DNA of 64,000 bases from Mucilaginibacter sp. SG564 (GCF_013149275.1 NZ_JABGNA010000007.1:128448-192447); one strand, 5' to 3'; shown: positions 16,222 to 25,720, counted from the first letter of the stretch. Notes: generated from the sequence alone by a model not told the origin. A program made the numbers and translations.

Positions 16222-17109
16222 ATGCATATCGATCTCGAAATTTTCAGTCCGGTTCACCCCATCAACAATCCTCTGTTTGATGCGCATGGCATAAAAGTTT
16301 TTCTGAAACGCGACGATCTGATACATCCCATGATATCGGGCAATAAATGGCGTAAACTAAAATACCTGCTGAAAACCACGCAGAGCCAGGGCAAAAATCA
16401 CCTGGTAACCTTTGGCGGCGCATACTCCAATCACTTGCTTGCCACGGCAGCAGCCTCAGCACGTTTCGGTTTTAAAACTACCGGCATTGTACGTGGCGAA
16501 GAGGTAAATAACGATACCTTGTTTTTATGCAAGCTGCACGGCATGCAGTTGTTATTTACCGATCGTGATAGCTACCGCGATAAAACAGCTTTATTTAATC
16601 AACATTTTGGGGATGACACCAACGCTTTTTTTATTGACGAAGGCGGCGCATCGCCCGAAGCTGCCCAGGGTTGCGCCGAATTGGTTGACGAATTGACCGA
16701 AACCTATGATCATATTTTTTGCGCCTGCGGTACAGGCACCACAGCCGCCGGAATTATCAACGGCTTAAATAATCATCAGCTTAAAACCTGTTTTCATGCG
16801 GTACCGGTATTTAAAAACGGTGAGTTTATCCGGGAGGAGATCAATCGTTTTCTGACCGCTCCTACGGATTACGACCTCCATACAGATTACCATTTTGGCG
16901 GTTATGGCAAGGCGGATGCCCAGCTGATTAGTTTTATAAAAGAATTTGTAGCATCTACCGGCATCGTGATCGAACCGGTGTATACCGGCAAAATGATGTA
17001 CGCGCTTTATGATCTCATCGGCAAAGGTCATTTTGAATCCGGCAGCAAGATCCTGGCCATTCATAGCGGCGGCATCTGGGGTTTGTTGGGTATGAAAGAT
17101 AAGTTTTGA
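16222..17109 (+). CDS. PLP-dependent D-cysteine desulfhydrase / ACC deaminase family protein
   Basis: A 295-residue fold-type-II PLP enzyme. The PLP lysine is K42 in MISGNKWRKLKYLL. TFGGAYSNHLLATAAA follows at about residue 66, ACGTGTTAAGI binds the phosphate, and the C-terminus has IHSGGIWGL. Family members remove sulfide from D-cysteine or deaminate 1-aminocyclopropane-1-carboxylate. At 295 residues it is shorter than plant-associated AcdS (about 338), so a desulfhydrase or another amino-acid lyase activity is more likely. Transcribed divergently from the RluD-type gene across hairpin A3. Confidence 0.82.
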   Translation: MHIDLEIFSPVHPINNPLFDAHGIKVFLKRDDLIHPMISGNKWRKLKYLLKTTQSQGKNHLVTFGGAYSNHLLATAAASARFGFKTTGIVRGEEVNNDTLFLCKLHGMQLLFTDRDSYRDKTALFNQHFGDDTNAFFIDEGGASPEAAQGCAELVDELTETYDHIFCACGTGTTAAGIINGLNNHQLKTCFHAVPVFKNGEFIREEINRFLTAPTDYDLHTDYHFGGYGKADAQLISFIKEFVASTGIVIEPVYTGKMMYALYDLIGKGHFESGSKILAIHSGGIWGLLGMKDKF

Positions 17110-17116
17110 CCAAAAA

Positions 17117-17142
17117 AATGCCTGGCTCCGAAACCAGGCATT
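17117..17142 (-). terminator. Terminator of the first GH18 gene
   Basis: AATGCCTGG and CCAGGCATT pair across 8 nt. On the minus strand the stem is followed by a run of T, so it best fits termination of the leftward GH18 gene. It may also stop the convergent desulfhydrase gene. Confidence 0.75.
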
Positions 17143-17169
17143 CCATTTAGAATTAATATATGGGATTGT

Positions 17170-18561
17170 TTAGTTGCCTACTGTAAAGGCTTCCCATCCC
17201 GAGGCTGTAGCACGGTTGCAGGTCATGGCCTGGGTTCCGTTTTCGCTGCTGATAAATTTACCGTTATTACCGCGCAGGGTTACTTTGCCATCCGGAGTGG
17301 TTATCCAGTCAAATTTTTCCCAGTCGCTGGCAGTAGCGCGGTTACAGGTTATGGCCATAGTACCATTTTCTGATGATACATATTTGGCTTTGCTGCGTAA
17401 AGATATTTTACCGCCTCCCGCGTCAATTACGGTAAAATGTTCGGTGTCACCAGCGGTAGCATGGGTACAGGTCATGGCCTGGGTGCCGTTCTCGCCGCTC
17501 ACATACAAACCGTTAAAGCCCTTTAATGATATAACAGAGCCTATGGGTGGATTGCTGCCGGTTGGAGGATTGGTACCGCCCAGCTGATCATAAATAGCCG
17601 AAAGCAATGAGTTGGCGCCGACAGCATCCTGAGATAATTCCCAGATCATGATACCCCCACCCTGATTAACAGCCAGTGTTGTTTTGCTTTTAATGGTAGG
17701 GATACCGTTATAACCTATACCGTTCCAGGTATCAGAGTTAGGGCTACCACCACCTGCCAGGATATCAGCATAAGAGGTGTACGGCTCCCTGCCATAAAAG
17801 GGTACGCCTAAAATGGCTTTTGCTTTTGGCAAGCCTCTGCCTATCCAGTAATTTAATGAAGTTTGAGCCAGTGAATAAGGCGAGTGATTTGAACCTCCGC
17901 CATCATAGGCCATCAGGTTTAAAAAGTCAACATAACCAAAAACGCTTGCAGGTATGGATGAACCACCGTCTGACACAACAGCCGAGGATAACAATTTACC
18001 CTGGTTATGCAAAGTGGTGCTTAACAGCTGCATTAAAGCCGCGTAGTTATTTGATGAAGCTCCATTATCCGGATACTCCCAGTCAATGTCAACACCATCC
18101 AGCCCGTACTGGTTTACTACACCTACAATGTTGTTGGTGAATGTTTGGCGTGAGCCAGAATTGGCCGCCATGGCTTCAAATGCGCTATCGTTACCATCAT
18201 TCCATCCGCCTACAGCTATAGATACCTTTACGCCATTGGCATGGGCCTTTGCTACCAGGGTTGATAGTCTGCCTCCATCTATAGAAGTAAGCCCGCCTGA
18301 GTTGGTTGGTAATACAAACGCGTAAATAAGGTGGGTAAGCTTAGTATACTGAATTTGATTAAGATCACCGGCCCAGCTGGGTATATAACCCACTACCTTG
18401 AAGCCGGCAGGGATAGCCGAAGTACCCACTGGCCTGTTAGGCACATCGGGCGAAGGAGTTGGAGCAGAAGGTGACATGTTGTTGTCTTTTCGACAAGAAG
18501 AAAGTGCCAGAAGCACCACGGCCACACAAAGTAGCAGGAACGAGTTAAACTTTGTTTTCAT
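17170..18561 (-). CDS. GH18 chitinase-like lipoprotein with C-terminal fascin-like trefoil (paralogue 1)
   Basis: A 463-residue surface or periplasmic lipoprotein. The signal ends at LSSC (C23) followed by RKDNN. The GH18 barrel starts near VVGYIPSW (57) and has the catalytic motif D155-G-V-D158-I-D160-W-E162. LMAYDGGGS follows. The substrate should be chitin or another GlcNAc-containing glycan. The last 120 residues hold three repeats of a (Y/F)(V/I)S(G/S)ENGT-x-A(M/I)TC motif, a beta-trefoil of the fascin type that may bind glycans or actin-like surfaces. The C-terminal 120 residues differ from the next gene by one residue. Tandem paralogue. Confidence 0.9.
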   Translation of the reverse strand: MKTKFNSFLLLCVAVVLLALSSCRKDNNMSPSAPTPSPDVPNRPVGTSAIPAGFKVVGYIPSWAGDLNQIQYTKLTHLIYAFVLPTNSGGLTSIDGGRLSTLVAKAHANGVKVSIAVGGWNDGNDSAFEAMAANSGSRQTFTNNIVGVVNQYGLDGVDIDWEYPDNGASSNNYAALMQLLSTTLHNQGKLLSSAVVSDGGSSIPASVFGYVDFLNLMAYDGGGSNHSPYSLAQTSLNYWIGRGLPKAKAILGVPFYGREPYTSYADILAGGGSPNSDTWNGIGYNGIPTIKSKTTLAVNQGGGIMIWELSQDAVGANSLLSAIYDQLGGTNPPTGSNPPIGSVISLKGFNGLYVSGENGTQAMTCTHATAGDTEHFTVIDAGGGKISLRSKAKYVSSENGTMAITCNRATASDWEKFDWITTPDGKVTLRGNNGKFISSENGTQAMTCNRATASGWEAFTVGN

Positions 18562-18594
18562 AAATAAATAGATTAGTGGTTATTTGGATATAGT

Positions 18595-18630
18595 TAATTA
18601 ATACCGGCGGTGAGTAGCCGGTATTAATTA
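18595..18630 (-). terminator. Perfect 14-bp hairpin between the two GH18 genes
   Basis: TAATTAATACCGGC (18595-18608) and its exact complement (18617-18630) enclose an 8-nt loop. It lies directly after the second GH18 gene in the direction of transcription, so it is a terminator or attenuator that separates the tandem pair. Confidence 0.65.
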
Positions 18631-18646
18631 TTGATCATATGGTGAT

Positions 18647-20062
18647 TTAGTTACCTACGGTAAAAGCTTCCCAGCCCGAGGCTGTAGCCCGGTTACAGGT
18701 CATGGCCTGTGTACCGTTTTCGCTGCTGATGAATTTGCCGTTATTACCGCGCAGGGTTACTTTGCCATCTGGAGTGGTTATCCAGTCAAATTTTTCCCAG
18801 TCACTTGCAGTGGCCCGGTTACAGGTAATGGCCATAGTACCGTTTTCTGAGGATACGAATTTGGCTTTGCTGCGCAGGGAGATTTTACCGCCACCAGCAT
18901 CAATTACGGTAAAGTGTTCGGTATCGCCGGCTGTGGCATGGGTGCAGGTCATGGCCTGGGTGCCATTCTCGCCGCTCACATACAAACCGTTAAAGCCCTT
19001 TAATGAAATTACGCTACCTATCGGCGGATTGCTGCCTGTTGGAGGCGTTGTACCACCATGTGCCACGATCACGTTATGAATGGTTGACAGCAGGGAGTTT
19101 GCTCCGGTAGCATCACCGGCCAGTTCCCATATCATCATACCGGCTATACCACGGTCAAATGATAAGTTAGTTTTATTGGTAATAGTTGGGATACCGTTAT
19201 AACCATAATTTTGAAAAGTATCTGAATTTGGACTACCACCGAGGGCCAGTACATCGTTATAATTTTTGGTGATATAATCTCCCCTGTTGTCGCGAGCGTA
19301 GAATGGCACACCCAAAACGGTTTTTTCCAGCGCCAGGCCTCTACCGCTCCAATAGTTCAAACAGTCAACTGCCGATTGATAGGTGGAATGCTGAAAGTTA
19401 TTATCATCATAATCCATAATATTCAGCCAATCGACAGAAGTCATGGTGGTGCTGGTTACATAAGTAGCCCCGGTTGAAATAACAGCTGCCGATGTTAATT
19501 TACCGATGTTGTGCATCGCATTAGCCAATGACTGCATCATCAGGGCAAAGTTATTGGCTTCGGTACCTGCCGAAGGGAATTCCCAGTCGATATCCACGCC
19601 ATCCAGGTTATTTTGGTTTACGTAGTTAACCATAGTATTCACAAACGCGGTGCGTAAGCTGGAGCTTGCTACTATGGTATGAAAAGCATCGCCACCACCA
19701 CCACCGCCAACAGCGATAAGCGCCTTTATACCATTATTATGCGCCAGCGTAACCATATTGGCCAGTTTGCCAGGATTATCGATAGCGGTTAAGCCCCCAC
19801 TTGTTGTTGGCGAAATAAAGGCGTAAATAATATGGGTTAACTTGCTATACTGCACGGCATTTACATCGCCCTCCCAGCTGGGTAAATAAGCTACTACTTT
19901 AAATGTGGCAGCAGTTACCGCGTTAGTACCTTGTTTATTATTTGCCTCCGCATTATTATTTACGGGTGCAAAGTCGGCCCGGTTATCTTTTTTACACGAT
20001 GATAAGGCAAATAATACCGAGCACACCAGGAAGAGCAGAAAAGAGTTAAAATTTAATTTCAT
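18647..20062 (-). CDS. GH18 chitinase-like lipoprotein with C-terminal fascin-like trefoil (paralogue 2)
   Basis: A 471-residue protein with the same layout as its neighbour: lipobox LSSC (C23) then KKDN, a GH18 barrel from VVAYLPSW (57), catalytic D154-G-V-D157-I-D159-W-E161, and LNIMDYDDNN instead of LMAYDGGG. The glycine run VGGGGGGDAF near 118-126 replaces VGGWNDGND in the paralogue; this is the barrel strand-3 loop, so substrate preference may differ. The trefoil tail matches the neighbour at protein level except one residue while the DNA differs at many third positions. First gene of the leftward pair, with a long AT-rich region upstream. Confidence 0.9.
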   Translation of the reverse strand: MKLNFNSFLLFLVCSVLFALSSCKKDNRADFAPVNNNAEANNKQGTNAVTAATFKVVAYLPSWEGDVNAVQYSKLTHIIYAFISPTTSGGLTAIDNPGKLANMVTLAHNNGIKALIAVGGGGGGDAFHTIVASSSLRTAFVNTMVNYVNQNNLDGVDIDWEFPSAGTEANNFALMMQSLANAMHNIGKLTSAAVISTGATYVTSTTMTSVDWLNIMDYDDNNFQHSTYQSAVDCLNYWSGRGLALEKTVLGVPFYARDNRGDYITKNYNDVLALGGSPNSDTFQNYGYNGIPTITNKTNLSFDRGIAGMMIWELAGDATGANSLLSTIHNVIVAHGGTTPPTGSNPPIGSVISLKGFNGLYVSGENGTQAMTCTHATAGDTEHFTVIDAGGGKISLRSKAKFVSSENGTMAITCNRATASDWEKFDWITTPDGKVTLRGNNGKFISSENGTQAMTCNRATASGWEAFTVGN

Positions 20063-20540
20063 AAGTTAAGAGTTAAGTGGTTAATAATGTATTTATGATT
20101 GGTTTGTTAAGTTTTAGTCAACAAAAAGGCACCTACCCAACAGACATTTGCAGGCTTATAAATATCAAATCATGATATCAATAGTTATAGTAATAAGTAA
20201 TTCAGGGTATGTTTTATAAAAGTAAAGCTAGTGTAATATTTTGTTATAAATAGCTTAAAAACAGCACAATACGCTTTAATAACAAGCATTGTAGTGCTTT
20301 TGTAGGGTATCATTACGATAAATATATTATGAATATTATCGAAAAATATTTTTCCTGATACGCTTAACTCACAGTTTGCCTTTTAGTTAAGCACATCATA
20401 TGGGGAATGAAGGAGCAACATGGCTTCCCGGGGATGATGTGTACCGAAGGATAGCAGACATGTCGTATAGTCACCTGGTCTATGCTTCGCTGGACCAGCT
20501 TCTTCGTCTACTGCGGAAATAGGATATTTGAAAAGTTTAT
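20063..20540. other. AT-rich intergenic region upstream of the GH18 pair
   Basis: About 480 bp with no supported gene. The left 300 bp are AT-rich and probably carry the GH18 promoter. Near 20391-20440 the words CACATCAT and ATGATGTG form a loose inverted repeat, and CTGGTC/GACCAG at about 20476-20500 form a small hairpin. A 40-codon frame (20400-20522) is open but has no recognisable relative. Confidence 0.4.
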
Positions 20541-20644
20541 CTCCACGCGTCATTGCGAGGAGGAACGACGTGGCAATCCCCGATAAGCAGAGCCGCTCTG
20601 TAAGTAGGGGATTGCCACGCTATCGCTCGCAATGACGCGTGGAG
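20541..20644. repeat. CGTCATTRCGAGG-type palindromic repeat (copy 2)
   Basis: The outer arms CTCCACGCGTCATTGCGAG and CTCGCAATGACGCGTGGAG are perfect complements. Inside, GTGGCAATCCCC pairs with GGGGATTGCCAC. This is the most complete of the three copies, a near-perfect 104-bp palindrome. Confidence 0.9.
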
Positions 20645-20706
20645 AAACCAGCTTGTCCCAGCACTACACGATGACAGCCGAGGTTTTCTATACCACCCAA
20701 CAAAAA

Positions 20707-20732
20707 AGCCGTTCCCTTTTCAGAGAACGGCT
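20707..20732 (-). terminator. Terminator of the matrixin-type gene
   Basis: AGCCGTTC and GAACGGCT pair across 10 nt and are followed on the minus strand by six T residues, 36 bp after the stop codon of the leftward protease gene. Confidence 0.8.
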
Positions 20733-20767
20733 CAAGTAGGATCAGTAATAGTTATCGAATATTTTTA

Positions 20768-21844
20768 CTATGATTTTAAGGTTAGTTCAAGTGATTTAAT
20801 TTCTATTGTTGCATTACAATCTGAAATATAAGCTTTAATAAATACCTTTCCTCCAACATTTTGCCCATTGACCCTAATTGTAGCCTTAGCCGTACCCTGA
20901 CCGCTAACTAATTCAATACCAGGGGGCATTTCCCACCTTATTGTACCACTATACCTAAACGGCGGTTGCGCGCTTGGGTTGTAAGTTATCTGTTGCGGTC
21001 CTCCCATTGGAGAGGATGAAATATCAACTGCATAAAAAAGTACAAAATCCCCTGTAGCTCCGAGTCGCAGATTGTCGGTATCCATAAACGGATAAATGCT
21101 ACTTTGGTAGTTTGGATTATTTCCATAAAGACTCCTTGAACCTACCACATCATCAACACTTAAAGTTCGCATGCCCAATCCAAAATAAATTGCCGTCATT
21201 GTTGCATTTGAGCATTCTGAATGATCCAGACCGATGATATGTCCAAATTCATGTGCCGCAACTGATGCCAGATCAATTGTTCCTGGTACGGGACCAAAGG
21301 TGGATGCCGACCAGTTTTCATCGTCATCAAAATGCATTATACCGCTTGTAGGTGCGGTAGCATGCGCCAAAACTTTACCAGGACCATCAAAGGCATTATT
21401 GGCCCCATCGCCGTGATTTCCTTTATACCATCCAACTTTTACATTTGCGGAGTTCACATCAGTGGTAGAAAGTATACTGATATTAAGATTCGGCACATTA
21501 ATACGAAACCAGGCACTTATTCCGGCAAAAACCTGATCTCTGGCTGCACTTGCATCCATAGAGCTTGGACCGTTATAGAAACCTACTGTCAATGTTTTTC
21601 CCTGAGGATAAACACTTCCCTCAGCCACCCACGATAGTACAATATTTCTTATTGCGTTGGTTTTAGGGCCAGTAGTGGATTGTGAATTTTCATTGGTTGG
21701 TATCCAGTCTTTTATAAATGCTATGTTTTTATAAATATCTGTTTTTTCTTTTACGCTTTGTGATGCCTCCTTTTTACAAGAAAAAGAAAAAAAGAGAAGC
21801 AGGCTCATTAGCGTAATTTTTGATAAGGTTGTTTTATTTTTCAT
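20768..21844 (-). CDS. Matrixin-type (M10A-like) zinc metalloprotease lipoprotein
   Basis: A 358-residue protein with a lipoprotein signal (FSFSC, C23, followed by KKEAS). The metzincin zinc site is H198-E199-F-G-H202-I-I-G-L-D-H208, and MTAIYFG a few residues later supplies the Met-turn. Upstream, GIMHFDDDENWS is the usual matrixin calcium/zinc loop. About 110 residues after the catalytic domain form a beta-rich tail of unknown type. I see no cysteine-switch propeptide. It should act at the cell surface or in the periplasm on proteins. Transcribed alone, between the GH18 pair and the lipid genes; the neighbours suggest degradation of external polymers. Confidence 0.87.
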   Translation of the reverse strand: MKNKTTLSKITLMSLLLFFSFSCKKEASQSVKEKTDIYKNIAFIKDWIPTNENSQSTTGPKTNAIRNIVLSWVAEGSVYPQGKTLTVGFYNGPSSMDASAARDQVFAGISAWFRINVPNLNISILSTTDVNSANVKVGWYKGNHGDGANNAFDGPGKVLAHATAPTSGIMHFDDDENWSASTFGPVPGTIDLASVAAHEFGHIIGLDHSECSNATMTAIYFGLGMRTLSVDDVVGSRSLYGNNPNYQSSIYPFMDTDNLRLGATGDFVLFYAVDISSSPMGGPQQITYNPSAQPPFRYSGTIRWEMPPGIELVSGQGTAKATIRVNGQNVGGKVFIKAYISDCNATIEIKSLELTLKS

Positions 21845-21971
21845 AGTATATAGATTTTTGCAGGTTTCTCTAAATACAATAGTTTAAACATAACAACATC
21901 TCTAAAAATATCCATTCATGCCGGTTTCACCCTGACAAAAAAAGGATGCTTTTAGAGATGCACGTATAAGT

Positions 21972-23303
21972 TTAGTTATTATTTCCGGGGAATTTAACCC
22001 CTCTGTAGCTGGATACATTGGCCAGCGGGATAGACGCGTTATATTGTTTATTAATGGCTTTAATAAACTCATTGGCCACAACGGCATAACCACGTGGTGT
22101 TAAATGTATCCCATCCAATGAAAATATGCCGCCACTGATATAAGCCGAACTCAGGTTCACGCCATCAACTACCAGACCATGGGCTTTTACATTGTTCAAA
22201 AAGGTATAGGCATCAAAAATAGCCAGACCTTTTGATGAAGCTACAGACTTAATAGTAGTGTTGTAGGCGTTTACATAATCTTGTGTAAGAGCTACTTCGC
22301 CCTGATCAAGTACATATTTATCATCAATGGGGGTAAGCGGTGTTACGCCATAAGGCAGGCCACCGGCAGCAGCAACCGGCTGCCCAATCATACTGGTTGG
22401 AAAGGTAAGGATGATCAGATCGGCCGCGGTAGCTACCCTAGCTGAATGAGAACCATCTGAATTAAGTGCGTTAATATACAAGGCCTTTGCCGCCGGGTTA
22501 GCCTTTTGTACCGCGGCTAAAATAGCACCAACCGTTACGGTATTAAAATAAGGCACAGAGGTAACATCTGGTATAGTGGCAACCGCACCTTTTTGGCCGC
22601 TTGAAGTTAACTTGGTGATGGATAGATTATACAATTGCGAAAACACAGCTTTATCGGTCAACACATCCCCGGCGCCGCCACTTGTGGCATACAGCAGGGC
22701 ATCGTTATTTCCCAGCCAATCGGTAAAAAATGTATAGGGCTTAGCTGTTACAAAATCCAGGTAAGTAGTAGTATTGGTTGGTGAATTACCAGGCAGCAAG
22801 CGTTCAAAATAACCATTCAGGTTGCCATAAGGAGCAAAGGTTATTTGCTGTAACTTAATACCAGGTACCCCATAGTTATTTAAATCGCCGGTGTATTTGG
22901 TAAACAAAACCACATTACCAAATCCTGGAATTGTAATTTGATCACGTACGGCGGCAGGTTGAACCTGTTGTGTTTTAGGTGTACCATCGGCATTAAACCC
23001 TGTTAGTTTTAAATAACCCGATCCGTTAGCCTGATTGGCGTTGAACAATGGTTGAGTAAAGGTGCCACCGCCCACTTTTTGCATTTGCGCGGCAATAATA
23101 CTTGGATAAGAGTTTTGCTGGCCCTCCAGGTATAAGCCCCCATCGGCAAAACCGGCGGTAAGTGAATTACCTACAGAAATGTATCGTGAAAAATCGGCCG
23201 TTCCGCGCGAAGGAGCAGGTGTATTGATACTGGTTTTACAGGCGCCAAGGCCCAATAAACCGGCAGCTAAAAGTATATGTAAATATGATTTGTAAGTTTT
23301 CAT
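21972..23303 (-). CDS. SGNH/GDSL-family hydrolase lipoprotein
   Basis: A 443-residue exported lipoprotein (LLGLGAC, C22). Block I is SVGNSLTAGF at about residue 45, with serine in GNSLT, and block V is SLDGIHLTPRGY near 410 with the catalytic Asp/His. NNDAL in the middle is the block III asparagine. Such enzymes cleave esters; lipase or esterase action on lipids is plausible because it is 19 bp downstream of the FadL-type porin gene and shares its transcript. It probably releases fatty acids that the porin takes up. Substrate not provable from sequence. Confidence 0.85.
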   Translation of the reverse strand: MKTYKSYLHILLAAGLLGLGACKTSINTPAPSRGTADFSRYISVGNSLTAGFADGGLYLEGQQNSYPSIIAAQMQKVGGGTFTQPLFNANQANGSGYLKLTGFNADGTPKTQQVQPAAVRDQITIPGFGNVVLFTKYTGDLNNYGVPGIKLQQITFAPYGNLNGYFERLLPGNSPTNTTTYLDFVTAKPYTFFTDWLGNNDALLYATSGGAGDVLTDKAVFSQLYNLSITKLTSSGQKGAVATIPDVTSVPYFNTVTVGAILAAVQKANPAAKALYINALNSDGSHSARVATAADLIILTFPTSMIGQPVAAAGGLPYGVTPLTPIDDKYVLDQGEVALTQDYVNAYNTTIKSVASSKGLAIFDAYTFLNNVKAHGLVVDGVNLSSAYISGGIFSLDGIHLTPRGYAVVANEFIKAINKQYNASIPLANVSSYRGVKFPGNNN

Positions 23304-23322
23304 TTGATTAGAATTTTAAATA

Positions 23323-24546
23323 TTACCAGTGATAAGCAAGCGATAAACCGGGGATATAAACATTGGTTTTAAATGTTCCCGATAACTGCGACTCGATATT
23401 TGTTTGTGTGCGCGAATTAATATGTTCATACTCAAATGAAGCATCCAGATCAAGGTTTTTAGTTAGTTTATAACCTAAACCGGCTGTTAAATAATAACGG
23501 TTGGCATCAGGCGCCTCGGGGGTAACATAGCCATCCCTAACCGCTGTAGTTACATAACCACCGCCACCGCGTACAAATAATTTACTGGTTGCTTTATACT
23601 CGGCACCTGCACGGTAACTCCATCCGTTCTTATAGTTACGCGGCGAATAGGTATCCTGCAAAGTCGGCGTGTTTTTGGCATAATCAAACCCAAGCGTTTT
23701 ATACACATCCCACTTGGTATAATTCACGTCAACGGCAACTAACCATTTATCAGAAGGCCTGTAGCCTAAACCGATAGATGATGTTGAAGGCAATGGAATT
23801 GCCGCAGTAAATGTATTAGGCTGCGGAAAGTTGGGTTGTATAGAACTGGCCACTTTAAAGATAGCATCCCCATTTTTTACGGTTGTATTTACCTTTGAGC
23901 GGTAATCAAGCCCTATGGTTAAACCAACGTTTGTTTTGATAAATGCGCCGGCGTTCCAGCCAAATCCGTGGCCGCCGCCCTTCAGCTGAGCCTGCCCGTC
24001 CTGGCCCGACTCGTTGGTTACCGGAATAGCTCTGGTCAAGTCAACAGAGCCATGGTTGTAAACAAAACCGGCACCTAAGCTCAGGAAATCGGTTACTCTA
24101 TAGCTCAACGTTGGCTGAAAATATATAGCCTTCAGATTAAGGCTTTCAAGCGAATACTTACCTACCCAATCTTGCCCCCAATCGGTTAAACCGCCAAATG
24201 GGGTATAAACACCTAAACCTACTTTCCAGCGGGCATCTTTTGGCCCCCAAACGGCATAAGCAGTAAAGGGCGTAGCTACTTTGCTTTTGGTACGAAACTG
24301 ATCGGTAGTACCGCTCGGATTAAAATCCGACTTAAACAGCAGCGGACTCATACCTGCCTGTACGTAATTTTGCGGCAGCATAGCAACGGCGCCAGGGTTA
24401 AATAATATGGAGGCACCATCCTGCAGCAAGCCGGTTCCGGTATGGCCCATACCGATCTGTTTCTGTCCGTGAAGGTTAACCTGGAAACCCTGGCCAAATG
24501 CAATAGCAGGCATTATTGCAAATAGCAATAGTATAAGTTTTCTCAT
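23323..24546 (-). CDS. OmpP1/FadL/TodX-family outer-membrane transporter
   Basis: A 407-residue outer-membrane beta-barrel with a signal peptide cut near AIAFG-QGFQ. The FadL hatch motif is visible as GHTGTGLLQDGASILFNPGA (residues about 35-54), where the NPA region inserts into the barrel. The protein ends in an aromatic residue (LAYHW), the usual sign for outer-membrane insertion. FadL proteins carry long-chain fatty acids or other hydrophobic compounds across the outer membrane. First gene of a leftward operon with the SGNH hydrolase; divergent from the AraC regulator, and close to the beta-oxidation genes. Confidence 0.92.
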   Translation of the reverse strand: MRKLILLLFAIMPAIAFGQGFQVNLHGQKQIGMGHTGTGLLQDGASILFNPGAVAMLPQNYVQAGMSPLLFKSDFNPSGTTDQFRTKSKVATPFTAYAVWGPKDARWKVGLGVYTPFGGLTDWGQDWVGKYSLESLNLKAIYFQPTLSYRVTDFLSLGAGFVYNHGSVDLTRAIPVTNESGQDGQAQLKGGGHGFGWNAGAFIKTNVGLTIGLDYRSKVNTTVKNGDAIFKVASSIQPNFPQPNTFTAAIPLPSTSSIGLGYRPSDKWLVAVDVNYTKWDVYKTLGFDYAKNTPTLQDTYSPRNYKNGWSYRAGAEYKATSKLFVRGGGGYVTTAVRDGYVTPEAPDANRYYLTAGLGYKLTKNLDLDASFEYEHINSRTQTNIESQLSGTFKTNVYIPGLSLAYHW

Positions 24547-24638
24547 GAGTAAAATATAATTGGTTTATAATATGCCGCTTGCTTTGAGAGAACAATACGG
24601 TATTTATTTAAAAAATAAAATTAGGATGGTTTTACAGG

Positions 24639-24681
24639 AAAAAAAGGGCTATAATGCGGAGGTATTGGTCAAAAAGTCGGA
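24639..24681 (+). promoter_or_regulatory. Left copy of 43-bp inverted repeat flanking araC-type gene
   Basis: This 43-bp stretch equals the reverse complement of 25853-25895 at 40 positions, including an unbroken 29-bp core that contains GGAGGTATTGGTCAAAAAG. It lies 93-135 bp upstream of the FadL-type start and 107-149 bp upstream of the AraC-type start, where an operator acting on both divergent genes would be expected. Confidence 0.7.
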
Positions 24682-24787
24682 GAAAGCTTAATTGATAGTA
24701 TAAATAATACCGGTACGGCTAAATATTATTGCCATTTAATTAACCGTTTTCATAAATTTTAGACAATAAAATTATATCTTTCCGTAC

Positions 24788-25696
24788 ATGAATAAGAATG
24801 CCAGATACGTGAGCAAAAAGATCGCTCAGCTTAGCCTTTCCAAGTTTGCCGACCTCTACGCAGACAAGCTCGTAAGCCCTGAATTTTTTATTGCCGACGA
24901 AAAGCAACTCCTCAGTTTAAGCGAATATCCTTACCGCTCCGACGGCTATATTATAGGCATCTGTACCCGCGGGCATGCCCTTGTGGAGGCCAATTTGCAG
25001 GTTTACGAAGCCAAGCCTGATGCTATGCTGCTGGCCACCCCTTTTCATATTTTACGGATCTACAACAGCAGCGACGATTTTTTATGCCGCTTCATCGTTT
25101 TCTCCAAAGCTTTTTTAACCGAAAACAATGTGAGCAGCCACTTCCTGGAATCGTTCAGTTACTTTAAAAGCGCTTCGCTCCCGGTAATTTATCCCGATCA
25201 TGAGGACGCTAAAATGCTGCTGGATATTTATCTGCTGATGCAGCAAAAACTGGAACGCGAAAATCATCCCTACCGTATGGAAATATCCCGCAGTATGCTC
25301 ACTACCATGCTGTACGAGGTAGAATCGATCTACGAAAAGCAGCATGTAATGATCAAGGGTAAACAAACCCGCAAGCAGGAGCTGAATATGCTATTCCAGG
25401 ATCTGGTTTTCCATCATTATAAAGAACACCGGAATGTGCAATACTATGCCGATTCGCTGTACGTATCGCCCAAACATCTAACCGAAACCATCAAAGAAGT
25501 AACCGGGCGCACTGCCGGCGAATGGATAGATGATGCCGTAGTGCTCGAAGCCAAAGTACTGCTCCGCAACCATGATGTGAGTATTGCCCGCGTAGCCGAA
25601 AACATCCATTTTCCCGATCAATCGTCTTTTGGCAAGTATTTTAAAAAGCATACGGGTATGTCGCCGTCTGATTATAGGGTGGTTACCGGGCATTGA
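24788..25696 (+). CDS. AraC-family transcriptional regulator
   Basis: A 302-residue regulator. The N-terminal half (about 1-190) is a cupin-like ligand domain (YIIGICTRGHALVEANLQVYEAKPDAMLL in its core, given here as YIIGICTRGHA and KPDAMLLATPF). The C-terminal 100 residues carry the two helix-turn-helix units: VQYYADSLYVSPKHLTETIK and SIARVAENIHFPDQSSFGKYFK followed by GMSPSDYR. The gene stands between the fatty-acid uptake operon and the beta-oxidation genes and is bracketed by a 43-bp inverted repeat, so autoregulation plus control of both flanks is likely. Effector unknown; a fatty acid or acyl-CoA would fit the context. Confidence 0.9.
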   Translation: MNKNARYVSKKIAQLSLSKFADLYADKLVSPEFFIADEKQLLSLSEYPYRSDGYIIGICTRGHALVEANLQVYEAKPDAMLLATPFHILRIYNSSDDFLCRFIVFSKAFLTENNVSSHFLESFSYFKSASLPVIYPDHEDAKMLLDIYLLMQQKLERENHPYRMEISRSMLTTMLYEVESIYEKQHVMIKGKQTRKQELNMLFQDLVFHHYKEHRNVQYYADSLYVSPKHLTETIKEVTGRTAGEWIDDAVVLEAKVLLRNHDVSIARVAENIHFPDQSSFGKYFKKHTGMSPSDYRVVTGH

Positions 25697-25720
25697 TAGG
25701 AATTATTACCATTAAAAACA

